This document shows, piece by piece, positions 48,601 to 64,000 of a stretch of 64,000 bases of DNA. The notes beneath the pieces are model-generated. The model did no database searches and was not told the DNA's origin. It saw only the letters and a program-made list of their open reading frames with translations. Made by a program: the position numbers and the translations under genes. The DNA is from Mangifera indica (Eukaryota; Streptophyta; Magnoliopsida; Sapindales; Anacardiaceae), in NCBI RefSeq assembly GCF_011075055.1, contig NC_058149.1, forward strand, positions 511,001-575,000. Direction: 5' to 3'. Positions within the stretch are counted from its first letter, which is position 1. Each line of letters opens with the position of its first letter.

Positions 48601-50918
48601 TTGGGAGTTGCCATACAGGTGTAGTGTCCTAAATATGCTGTACTTGTTCATGATGATTCTACTTATAAATTCCTAATTAACTGAATTGTGTTTTATGTTC
48701 TCTTCATTTGTAGAAAGTCCCAGAGAAGAACAAGGATAGTCCAGGAGGTCCATGGGAGTTTGTGGGTCTCTTGCCTCTCTTTGACCCTCCAAGGCATGAC
48801 AGTGCAGAAACTATTCGCCGTGCCATTGACCTCGGTGTCAATGTTAAGATGATCACCGGTGATCAGCTTGCCATCGGCAAAGAAACTGGTCGCAGACTTG
48901 GCATGGGCACAAATATGTACCCCTCATCCTCCCTCCTTGAACAGAGCAACGATGCATCAATTTCTTCCATGTCAATTGATGAACTAATTGAGAAGGCTGA
49001 CGGATTTGCTGGAGTCTTCCCTGGTATGTAATTTTCATTTTCATTGACTAAACACAGATTCATTCCTCATTTGAGTGCCTTAATTTATGCAGAGCACAAG
49101 TATCAAATTGTCAAGAAGCTACAAGATAGGAACCACATTTGTGGCATGACAGGAGATGGAGTGAATGATGCCCCGGCTCTCAAGAAGGCAGACATTGGCA
49201 TTGCAGTCGCAGATGCTACTGATGCTGCCAGAAGTGCCTCAGATATTGTGTTAACTGAGCCCGGATTGAGTGTGATCATCAGTGCTGTGTTGACAAGCAG
49301 AGCCATTTTCCAAAGGATGAAGAACTACACAATCTATGCAGTTTCAATTACCATCAGAGTTGTATTAGGATTCTTACTCGTCACGCTCATCTGGAAGTTC
49401 GACTTCCCTCCATTCATGGTTTTGATTATTGCCATACTCAATGATGGTACCATCATGACCATCTCCAAGGACAGAGTGAAGCCATCGCCAAAGCCAGACT
49501 CATGGAGGCTCAATGAGATCTTTGCCACTGGAATCATCCTCGGAACCTACATGGCAATTTGGACTGCAATCTTTTTCTGGCTTGTCCATGACACCGACTT
49601 CTTCTCTGTAAGTAATCATATCACGAAATTATAGTATGTGCTAAATCCAGTTTTGAACTTTGATTGGCCTAAAAATTGCAGGACAACTTTGGAGTGAGGC
49701 CAATTGATGACAAACCAAATCAGCTTGCATCAGCTCTCTATCTCCAAGTGAGCATCATCAGTCAAGCACTTATCTTTGTAACAAGGTCAAGAAGCTGGTC
49801 CTTCCTGGAGCGCCCTGGTGTCATGCTTATTATTGCCTTCCTTATAGCACAAATGGTCAGAAAATTTCTTGTAAATTTTCAGTTAAAAACAAATGAATGC
49901 TTCAATCAATATTTGTTTCTAATTAGTTTTTGGTGCTTTTTCCATTCAGCTTGCCACTCTCATTGCTGTATATGCAAACTGGAGCTTTGCAAGAGTTGAA
50001 GGTGTTGGATGGGAATGGGCTGGAGTCATCTGGCTGTTCAGCATTGTCACCTACTTCCCTCTTGATGTCATCAAGTTCCTCACAAGCTATGCATTGACTG
50101 GCAGGGCTTCGGATAACATGCTTGAGAGCAAGGTTTTTATATTATACCTTCATCGGAAATGAGTACTAATGATAACATATCATGATGTGATTAGATTATT
50201 TTAAATTAAAGATAAAATAACATTTAATCATATAATGACAAATTATTGTTAGTATATAAATTAATATTCATTTTTTGTACACATAGTTTTGCTCTGAGAT
50301 AAATGTATTGATTATCTTCATGCAGTTATGATGCACCTATTAAGGGTGTAATTAAGTTGAGCTTAAAATTTTTTGACTTACACTCAACTTGATGACATAA
50401 AGACAAAACTAGAGCTTGAACCAATTTGAGCTCGCTTTCTTGGCTCAAGCTTGAGCTCCATACAACAATTATTGACTCAAACTTGATTTGAAAAATCATA
50501 TTTAAACTCCTTAAAATTTAAAATAAAATATATTTAAACTCTGTAATTTATATAATTTTTCAAATATCTTCTTAATTCTAATTTTAAGATTTGAAACTTT
50601 TAAGAATTTATTAATATTTTACTCAAACTGAATCCAATCAAATGCAAACTTGAGCTCAATTCGAAAGTCGAATTTGAGCAACTCAAACTCGGCTTGTTTA
50701 TACCCTAGCGCTTTTCTCATCAAAGACTTTCTCTTGGATTATGAAACCTCTTCTTTTACTAAGTTAATTGTTTTGTGTTATCTATCTAGACTGCATTTTC
50801 ACCCAGGAAAGACTTTAGCAAGGAAGAAATGGAGGCACAATGGGCCATGGCACAACGCAGCATGAATGGTTCACATTCCAGTGAAGGTGAAAGGCAAAGA
50901 GAAGGGCAATCACCATGA
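45651..50918 (+). CDS. Plasma-membrane H+-ATPase, C-terminally truncated
   Basis: Eleven exons: 45651-45698, 45869-46225, 46569-46883, 47606-47932, 48104-48223, 48391-48618, 48714-49023, 49093-49607, 49682-49855, 49950-50132, 50790-50918; 901 residues. This is a P3A proton pump that would use ATP to export H+ and energise transport. The catalytic parts are intact: TGES at 184-187, DKTGTLT with phospho-Asp331, [14 protein letters not shown] near 589-596, and the M6 ILNDGTIM Asp. Family members are about 950 residues with an autoinhibitory R domain and a penultimate Thr that binds 14-3-3 once phosphorylated. Here the frame ends at TGA (50916-50918) soon after the first inhibitory segment (EAQWAMAQR). 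The second segment and the C-terminal motif are lost. It may be an activated pump or an early pseudogene; an assembly error is also possible. Confidence 0.88.
45739..45835. repeat. LTR/TRIM-like fragment in H+-ATPase intron 1
   Basis: Starts GTAACATCCTGGCAATATTT and continues TTGTCAAGATATTATTCAC, the same family as the fragments at 24489, 28024 and 46271. Short and degenerate. Confidence 0.4.
46271..46520. repeat. LTR/TRIM-like fragments in H+-ATPase intron 2
   Basis: GTAACATTCTGGTCCAATAG at 46274 and a second GTAATATTCTAGTCCAATAG near 46361 show two partial, tandem copies of the family. No coding sequence. Confidence 0.45.
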
Positions 50919-51679
50919 ATTGAATAAGCTTGCAGAGTAGGCCAAGAGGCGGGCTGAAGTTGCAAGGTATCATAATATGAATGATGCTATGTGTACTTAT
51001 AAAGAGTATCAAGTTGTGTATGATTTTGTATTATCATATGATTGAGTGTTATTTTATTCTTTATTTAAATACACACAATCATATGGTGACACATCATCGT
51101 TGATATTTAAAACTTAGGGGTCAATGTGAATAAAAGTAAAATATAAAAGGTCAATGAAGAATAATGAAATATAAAGAGAACCAATAAAAATTTTAGGCTT
51201 TATAATAATATTATAAGAGTAGCAGACCCAGAGATATAATATAAAAGAGTTAAAATTGAATAAAAGAAAAAATATATTGATCAATTAAGAAATGATAAAA
51301 TCTAAGAAGGGTCAATGTAAAATTTTATAGATTATTTTGAGATTTTAAATATATTAAAATGTATTAAATACTTATTTTTTTATATTTAAGGGGAGCAATT
51401 CATATTTTTTAAACTCAAGGGGGGTTAGCTGCGCCTCGTTAACCCCTCTTGGTCTGCCATGATAATATATATACAAACCAAAAATTTTTTAAAGTCAAGA
51501 CCCCATAACCCCTTGGGTTTATCATTGATCATTCTCTGATAAAAAGATTTATTCTTACAAGCAAATTATTGATATTGTTACAGAGTAAGAGAGCTTTATA
51601 CCCTTAAGAGGCACGTTGAATCAGTGATGAAGTTGAAGGGTCTCGATATCGAACCATCCAACAACACTACACAGTGTGA
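50919..51679 (+). pseudogene. Fossil of the H+-ATPase regulatory C-terminus
   Basis: In the +1 frame relative to the pump, the DNA from about 50911 reads HHELNKLAE, then a TAG (50938-50940) where other pumps have Gln, then AKRRAEVAR up to a donor at 50966. The former last exon begins at 51584 (VRELYTLKRHVESV, KLKGLDI) and would end with QQHYTV and a stop at 51677-51679. A single base is missing between GATATCGA and ACCATC, so that ending is out of frame too. At least three independent lesions therefore separate the pump from its regulatory tail: a frame shift, a nonsense change and a 1-nt deletion. Confidence 0.85.
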
Positions 51680-53361
51680 GAAAAATGGTAATGTTAAGAG
51701 CATTTATATTGAATACTAAATTTGGATATTAATGATGATGTGTCATTATATAATTGAATATAATTTTTATCCTAAATTTAAAATCATTTAATTATATAGT
51801 GACATAATATCATTAATACTCAAATTAATAATCTTTATAAATATAAATAATATTACTCGACAGAAAAAAAAAAAAAAAAAGAATGAAAATGCTTAGAAGG
51901 GTGAAAATAGGGCTAGATGATGGACAAGGAAGAACAAAGTGGGAAAATGACAAAGGGGTCATGAATGTTTTTTCCTTTCTTTGTACATTTTTTAATTTTT
52001 TTGAATTGTATTTTTTAATTATTTTATAAAGAAAGAAGAGGAAATTACTGAGAATAAGATTTGTTTTTCTGTTAGTGTTTGAAATAGAATGTCATTCAAA
52101 TGGGAGAAAACACAAATTAAAGAGATGGAAGAATCACAAAGGCCTCAAGGGACACAAACATTATATTATTCAATTCATTTATTCTTATAATAAACACTAT
52201 TAATGTACAAAAATTGATGGGTATTAATTTAGGCTCGAGTTGATTGCATTAAAACAAAGCTTGAGCTATCGAATTAGAAAGTTTTTTGTTCGAGCTTGAA
52301 ATAAAGGTAAGTTAACTTGAGTTTAATTTCAAACGTCACATTTACACTTTATATTTTATACATATCTTAATTAACAATATGACGAGTAAGATTTTAAAAA
52401 TGAAATTGCAAAGATTTAAACTTTTAGATATTTATTAATATTGTATTTGAATCAAATCGTAAACTCGTAATCTTATCAAACCAACCAACAATAAGCTCAA
52501 GCGCAAGCCCCACTCAATATGAGCTGAGCTACAAATAATTTGCAAGCGACTTGGCTTATTTATACTCATAGTATTAAACATGCACAAATATATATATGTA
52601 TTATCATATGATTAAGTGATTTTGAATTAGAAATAAAATAATTAAATTACTCCATTATATTATAACATATTGATTTATTTACATATTTTAATTTTCATCA
52701 TTTGTATATATAATATAACTATTATTCGTACTACCATTTTTGTTTTTTTTAATTAATAGTAGTTTCTGTTAGTTATTGTTGGCTAACAAATATAGCCTTA
52801 AAATTCACCAATTCGATTTTAAAAAATTTATTAAAGAAAAGTCCTCGAAAAATGTAAAAACGAAAACATTAAACCTTAGAACTTCAAATGTGGATATCAC
52901 TTGAAAACCCTATTTTTTTTACCAACTATATTTTTCTCGTTTAAAAAAAAACTAAAATCCAATAATTGGATAAGGTGATTTGAACCAAATCGAATTTAAC
53001 TAAAAATTAACTCGAATTTGATTTAAATTTAAAAATTCTAATTTAAACTAGAGGGAGAAATTATTAAAAAGAAGAAGGAAAATTTATTGAAGACAATAAA
53101 AAAAAATAAAAATTTTGTTAAAAAAGATGAATTTATTGACAAATATTCAATGACTCGAACTTGAGTTCAGTTTGTTTAAGTTGAGGCCGAGCCATCCAGC
53201 CCTACAATTGGGGCAATTTTTATTTTTTCAATATAAATACTTTTAAACAAATAATATATATTCTTTCTCTAAATGCTTGCAAGATCATAACTATATCATA
53301 TATTCATATTAACGGCCATAATCAAGCCACGTGGCTCCTTCAAAATTTCCGTCCGGTTCCA
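51680..53361. other. AT-rich spacer with MITE-like and GAGCTC-type repeats
   Basis: No gene. A palindromic MITE-like block is at about 51700-51850, the GAGCTTGAG-type dispersed repeat at 52210-52570, and another palindromic AT block at 52570-52730. A poly-A tract of 18 bases lies near 51865. Confidence 0.5.
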
Positions 53362-53370
53362 TTTCCCGCC
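53362..53370 (+). promoter_or_regulatory. E2F-type site before the WDR76-like gene
   Basis: TTTCCCGCC fits the E2F consensus TTTSSCGS and lies about 115 bp before the start codon. It suggests G1/S-linked expression; binding is not shown by sequence alone. Confidence 0.6.
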
Positions 53371-53482
53371 CACCTGAAACCACCAACCATATAAAAACTC
53401 ACCACCGCCATTGAAAATACAACAAGACTCTTCGTCTATCAAAACCCACAAACAGTCTGAATCTCTTCGACTTTGAGTTCAA

Positions 53483-56169
53483 ATGGCGTCTGAACAACTG
53501 ACTGAATACGAGCGAAAACGACTTCAAAACATTAAACGAAATGACGAGGTCTTGGCTTCTCTTAAGATACTCTCGAAGGCCTCCGACCTCTCTGCTGCGG
53601 TAAAGCGGCAAAAGTATGTATTTTTTTCCCTCTCTGTCTATATATCAGTTTTGTTTCTGGGTTTCAATTTTTATTTATGACCCAGTTTTGGATTTTTGTT
53701 GAATTTTTACTTCCATTTCTTTTTCTGATTTTGTGGGATTATACTTGGATTAAATGGAAACAAGAACTCAAATTTGCCCAAAAGCCACCATTTTTAAGAG
53801 TAATTGTGTGGGCATTGATAATGAATAAGGCCTGTGATTGTCATTTGAATTTTATTCAAAACCTATTATTGTGTTTCTCTTTCATTGATGCTTGATATAT
53901 ACAAAACTGGGTAAGAGAACAAACCCATCTTTCTTTTAATATTTTAGGCATTAAGAGATAGATATGCTAAAATTTAAAGGTTACTGAGAGTGAATGAAGG
54001 TAATGATAAGATGATATTGACTGGTGATTCACAAATATTTAAAACTTGTTACATTAATTATAACATAGAATAATGCAAATAGACTTAGAAATTTTACAAA
54101 ATTTGATGTCTAGGTTGAAGATATAGTTTTATTGTGAAATAAGATTTTAATATTTTATTTGTGTATTGATGTGTAAACCTGAAGTTGATGTTTACATGCA
54201 TTCTTAATTTGTTGATGGCAGAATTGAGACAAAGTCATATAAAATCAGTCCGCAGAAGAAGCTCAAATCTGAGACTCCAGTTGTGATCAGGCGATCTCTA
54301 AGAACTCGAGGGATGCCTCCAGATTGTAACGGTTTAAGTGATGATTTTGTTGATTCTGATAAAAAAACTACTATGTCTTTCAGTTTGCAGGTGTCTTCTT
54401 CTCCTGATAAGAATGGTTCTCTTAGTTTCAAAGATGCTTATACTGATAGAAGTTGGTCTGATTCTGATAGACCACTTATTGATGCCATTTTGAGTGTTGC
54501 TAAGAAACACAGTGGTGGTTCAATTGATGAGAAATCTGATAGTATTTTGGATATTGAAATGAAACCCCCAGTGCCTGATTCAATTAAACCAGAATGTGAT
54601 GAGAACTTTGGTGAAATTTTTTATTCAGGTTCTTTAGTTAAAGATTTCGATCGGTATAAGGCTTGTGAAGATCAGGATTTAAATAGGAAGCATGGCACTT
54701 GTTCTTCTGATGTAATAAAGAGTGTGGTTAAGAAAGAGAATATTGAACTTGGGAATAATGTTGATTTGGGATCATTGACTTTGAAGCCAAACAATATAGC
54801 ACGACTTATGCCAGGCAAGATACTGGTAGTGAAATTTTTTCCTTCTAATGACATGAGGATGGTTATGGCTGGGAACAAGTATGGGAATATAGGATTTTGG
54901 AATTTAAATCCTATTCAAGAAGAAGAAGATGGGACATATTTGTACCACCCTCATTCCAGTCCTATATCAGGAATTGTAGCTCAGCAATCTTGCCTCTCTA
55001 AGGTACTTGCCTGAAACATTTGTAGTCCCAGACATTATCTTTGCAGTTTCAAGTTTGCTATATAATCCTCTTATGTCTTTCGCATATTTTGTAATCTTAT
55101 GTGTTTTGATTTTAATTTCAGATCTTTACCAGCTGTTATGATGGTTTCATCCAGTTGATGGATGTTGAAAAGGAGGTATTTGATTTGATTCACTCCAGTG
55201 AGTACTGCATATATTCTCTTTCTCAACAACCAAACAACGCAAACACCTTATATTTCAGTGAAGGTCAAGGGGGATTGAATATATGGGATGTTAGAACTAA
55301 AAAATCCTTAACTGAATGTCATCTTCATGAAGCTAGGATCAACACGATTGATTTTAACTCACAAAACCATAGCATCATGGCAACTAGTTCATCAGATGGG
55401 ACTGCCTGTCTTTGGGACTTGAGAAGTATGAATTCACACAAACCCAATCCTTTGAAGATAGCAAGTCATAAGAAGGCTGTGCATGCCGCATACTTCTCAC
55501 CCTCTGGGAGCTCCCTTGCAACAACAAGGTTTGTTACTTTATATGTTCCCTTTGTTTTAACTTTATTGTATAATTACTAATTTCAAGTTTTGTTCTGTAG
55601 TTCTGATGATACGGTTGGAATATGGACTGGAGTCAACTTTGAGGAAGGTTCCATGATACACCACAATAATCAGACAGGCAGATGGATATCATCTTTCAGG
55701 TATTCCTCTTTCCTATAATGCCAACTCAGGTTTTTCTTTTCAAATTATCTGGTTGATGTTTTATGATCAATCCATTAGAGCTTTTCAGGTTGAAAAAGTT
55801 GTAATTGGAAAGCCATATACAACAGGCCTATGTTCAGACATTTTCTTGCTTATTTCTCAAAAAATGAACATAAATTGCAGTTGTGTATTAAAACTGAGTA
55901 CATTTTCAACTCAACTTGCTTCTTTGTGTGGGAGCAGAGCAGTATGGGGCTGGGACGATTCACACGTCTTCACCGGCAATATGAAAAGAGGAGTTGATGT
56001 AATATCTCCAGCTCAAAGAAGAACAATAATGAGTTTACAGAGCCCACATATGAGTGCAATTCCTTGCAGATTTCATGCACACCCTTATGAACTGGGGATG
56101 CTGGCAGGAGCCACAGGTGGAGGCCAGGTTTATGTGTGGACATCAAGCCAGGAATCTGCAGAAGAGTAA
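53483..56169 (+). CDS. WDR76-like WD40 protein
   Basis: Five exons: 53483-53613, 54222-55002, 55122-55528, 55601-55699, 55938-56169; 1,650 nt, 549 residues, phases consistent. The N-terminus (MASEQLTEYERKRL) matches the conserved start of plant WDR76/CMR1-family proteins. Residues about 45-230 are charged and probably disordered. The C-terminal half is a WD40 propeller with GFWNLN, NIWDVR (359-362), CLWDLR (402-405), GIWTG, VWGWDDS and VYVWTSS. Two WDxR motifs are of the kind that contact DDB1 in CUL4 ligases. Relatives bind DNA or chromatin and act in DNA-damage and replication-stress responses, so a nuclear role is likely. DDB2 was considered, but the N-terminus and the GWDDS strand favour WDR76. 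It is convergent with MCM5 and also has an E2F site. Confidence 0.9.
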
Positions 56170-57565
56170 TTTTAATTGTTACTAAATGACATACAACTGT
56201 TTTTGTTAAGCCATTATACTTGCAGTTTTGAAACTGCTCTTTTGAGGGGAAGTATAATATTAGTTTCATGTAATCTGTAAATTTGAGATCTGATTAATTG
56301 CAATGGAAATCAAAATTTGTCCCCAGAAAGTATGTAATCTTAAAACTGAGCAGAGCAATTTGGGATCGGGATTATTCTTCCATGCAGTGCGGTTGGTTCA
56401 GGTGGGACTACATGTTCATTAAAAGAAAGCACAGCCTGTGCCATCAATTTCCCAAGCCAGCGGGTATCACAGGTCCAAGTTTTGCCTTCAGTGCAAACCA
56501 GAAGTGGAACTGATCAATGAGTCCTAAGTGCAGGGGCAAGGCATTTCAAAGGAAATCGTTTGAATAACGCGCGAGCACGAGAATTAGTGGGATTCCATTA
56601 CAATGTTGTTCCATTTTAATTTATTTGTAATAAACATTAGTGATATACTGTCGTTTTATTTGGATTGGAAATTGGCTATCATTCCATTCCATTTTATGTA
56701 TGCTGTAGTTTTATTGTAAAAGTTAGTTTTAAAGGCTGAAATTATATTGGTGGGAGGCAGGCCTTTGCAAATGTTTCCTGAATCTTCTTCTCAAACCCTC
56801 TGTAATTCTTGCTCTTGATTCAAGTTCTCTACGATCTCCATTCTTGTTTTTGAGTTTCAACGGCGGCACACATCAAGGTATTGCTCTCAAGCCTGCCCAA
56901 GCTTCAATGAAAGACCAATTATACCTATGCAAGATGCAATGTCGAGTGGGTCTCGAAGTACAAGATCAATAAACCTGAACATTTTTACTCCAATTTCATT
57001 TAGAATACCTGCTCATTCATGACATAAAACCAACTCAACTTGATCCAAACCAAATTCAATCTTAAATTTCAACCCATCAACTCTGATTGAATTCAACTCA
57101 TATCCCTCTCCAATCAACACTCTAATGACATCTCATTGTTATTCCTCTAATGACATCCTTAACCAACTGAAATGAACTCAAACTAACTACTATAGATTTG
57201 AGTCAAACTCAAACTAGTGTATGTTCAAACCCAACTCAGATCAAATCTAATCCTATCCTAACAACTCTCATATAATACTGTTCACTAATTCGAATGAGTT
57301 CAAACTTTAAACTCAAATTTGAATCGGATACTATTGATTCGATTGAGCTCAAATTGGCCCTTGTTCACTCCAAATCCACCCATAATTATTCATGTAAAGT
57401 AATTCATGCGTTTATGTCCTAAAAATAATCATGTACAACAAACACAACCAACTAAAATAAAAGAATCCGATACATTTTTCATCCTCAAACCAAAGAAATG
57501 TATAACAAATAACTATTAACTATAAACTGAGAATATATATTTAGATGGATTTTACAGAGGATTGA
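56170..57565. other. Convergent intergenic region of WDR76-like and MCM5
   Basis: Holds the 3' flank of the WDR76-like gene (to about 56700), and at 57000-57370 a dispersed repeat of CAAACTCAA and GATTGAGCTCAAA-type motifs. No gene is seen. Confidence 0.45.
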
Positions 57566-62704
<5,139 letters not shown>

Positions 62705-62833
62705 CGTTTTTGCAATCTTTTGAGATTCTTCTTCTTCTTCTTCAGCGCTTCAGTGGTTGGAACGGCGAAACAGACTTGCCCTTTGTCTCTCTGCCTAGAA
62801 AAAAACAGTGGGAATATGGGTTGCTTTGTTGTT

Positions 62834-62859
62834 TTTGGCGGGAAGATTTCGCGGGAAAA
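62834..62859 (-). promoter_or_regulatory. Paired E2F sites of the MCM5 promoter
   Basis: TTTGGCGGGAA (62834-62844) and TTTCGCGGGAAAA (62847-62859) both fit TTTSSCGS and lie about 130-155 bp before the MCM5 start codon. Tandem E2F sites are characteristic of MCM-gene promoters and predict expression at the G1/S transition. Confidence 0.8.
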
Positions 62860-64000
62860 TGTTGATGACGTGGCGCAATGGCACGTGACTAACCCAACCC
62901 CGCATTTTTCATATATTTATTATTTTCTAAAAACTCCATTTAATATAAATAATGATAATATTTATATTATCAAATCATAGTATGTGAATTTTTTTTTTAG
63001 AAAATAATAAATAAAATTAACATATAAATTATTTGCACAAAATGTTATATTTATATTATTTGAGATTTAATTTATTTAATGAAAAAATCTGTTAAAATAT
63101 TTCATAGACATTTAGGATAAATTTGATGAAACTTAAAAAAAAGAATAATAATTTGACATTTCATATCAATAAAGCATAAAAAAAATATTAATATGCATAA
63201 CATTATTTGAGGGTGATAAAAGAAAACTAATTAAATAACTAGCAAACTTCTAAATTGTGAGTTCATGTTCTAGACTGTAAAATTCAAAATTAACATCGTA
63301 ACGAATCATTATCCAAAGCAAACGATATTATAATAATAGGTCGAGCTATTAAACCCAATTTTATAAATAGTATCAAAGTGATTTGAAATGAAATCTTAAA
63401 CAATGATGAAATTAACCTAGATGAAATGTTGCATCACGTGCCTTTTATTGAAATCTCACATCAACAAAATACATAAAAGATATTAAATATATATTGTCAT
63501 CTTAGATTGTTTAGAAATAATAAGAGAATATTAAAAGGGGATATCTGACTATTTTCAAGACTTTTTTGCACTATCCACCATCTTATGAGTTAAAGATAGA
63601 TAATCCTAATGAGAATCCTTAAAATTTATGCCCAAAACCAATAAAATTCATATGTTTTTTTTTTTTAAATCCTCCAATTTTAATCATTTTTTGGAGTTAC
63701 AACGGTCAGTAATGCTCAACACTTTTCGGGATATTTATCGCTCTATCCACCTTCTGATAAGTCAAAGTAGGGTTGGATTTGATCTATTCTTCACCACAAA
63801 ACAGGTCATACACGGAGATCATATGCTTTTGTAGGGTTGTATTTGATCTGTTCTCAAATTTGAATCCAAACTGGGATCTAACAAGCCAAATTCGAGCTAA
63901 TGATAAAATACAAGCTGACCAAACATTCAAGCTCGAGTTAGTTTAAGTTAAATCTTGAATAAAATTGTTTTTAGATTGTATTTAAGCCTCAATTTGCCGT
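62860..64000. other. AT-rich right end, no gene seen
   Basis: Upstream of MCM5. It contains AT-rich sequence and, from about 63830, the GAGCTCGAG/CAAGCT-type dispersed repeat. The short open frame at 63628-63834 lacks any recognisable domain. Confidence 0.45.

Overview
This window is nuclear DNA of a flowering plant, most likely a eudicot. It is AT-rich, its genes are split by many short GT-AG introns, the spaces between genes are full of small transposons, and the recognisable proteins are plant-type: class V (GH18) chitinases, a receptor-like kinase, a P3A H+-ATPase, MCM5 and eL39. All exon joins below were made by eye from splice signals, reading phase and family similarity. In every intact gene the phases close exactly.

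Left third (about 0.1-29.6 kb): a GH18 chitinase-family array. Two nearly identical intact secreted chitinase genes lie at 10.5-12.7 kb and 17.2-19.9 kb (+). A dead full-length copy (21.8-22.9 kb) and a dead 3' fragment (13.4-13.6 kb) accompany them. A convergent gene at 24.5-29.6 kb (-) encodes a 772-residue receptor kinase: signal peptide, GH18 ectodomain, one membrane span and a complete Ser/Thr kinase. Its GH18 active site is destroyed while its kinase motifs are intact, as in the chitinase-related receptor-like kinases (CHRK1 type). The soluble genes and the receptor share a phase-1 intron at the same point after the GH18 domain. Upstream repeats of the array also occur at 0.1-1.1 kb and again near 43-45 kb. 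A decayed copia element (6.0-8.85 kb) and a small TRIM retrotransposon (8.85-9.26 kb) precede the first chitinase.

Middle (30-45 kb): a second TRIM-like repeat, a nine-exon DCN1-like cullin-neddylation gene (33.7-36.8 kb, -), a 0.86-kb near-palindrome (37.7-38.6 kb), the eL39 ribosomal protein gene (39.6-40.0 kb, +), and a 1.4-kb Mutator-like element with a perfect 9-bp target duplication (41.95-43.37 kb).

Right (45-64 kb): a plasma-membrane H+-ATPase gene (45.7-50.9 kb, +) with an intact pump but a regulatory C-terminus cut off by a frameshift and stop, the rest surviving only as a fossil to 51.68 kb. Then come a WDR76-like WD40 gene (53.5-56.2 kb, +) and, convergent with it, an 18-exon MCM5 gene (57.6-62.7 kb, -). 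Both have E2F-type sites upstream, which fits S-phase co-expression.

The most interesting part is the chitinase/pseudo-chitinase-receptor locus: apparently active secreted enzymes beside a catalytically dead membrane receptor of the same family. The truncated H+-ATPase is second.
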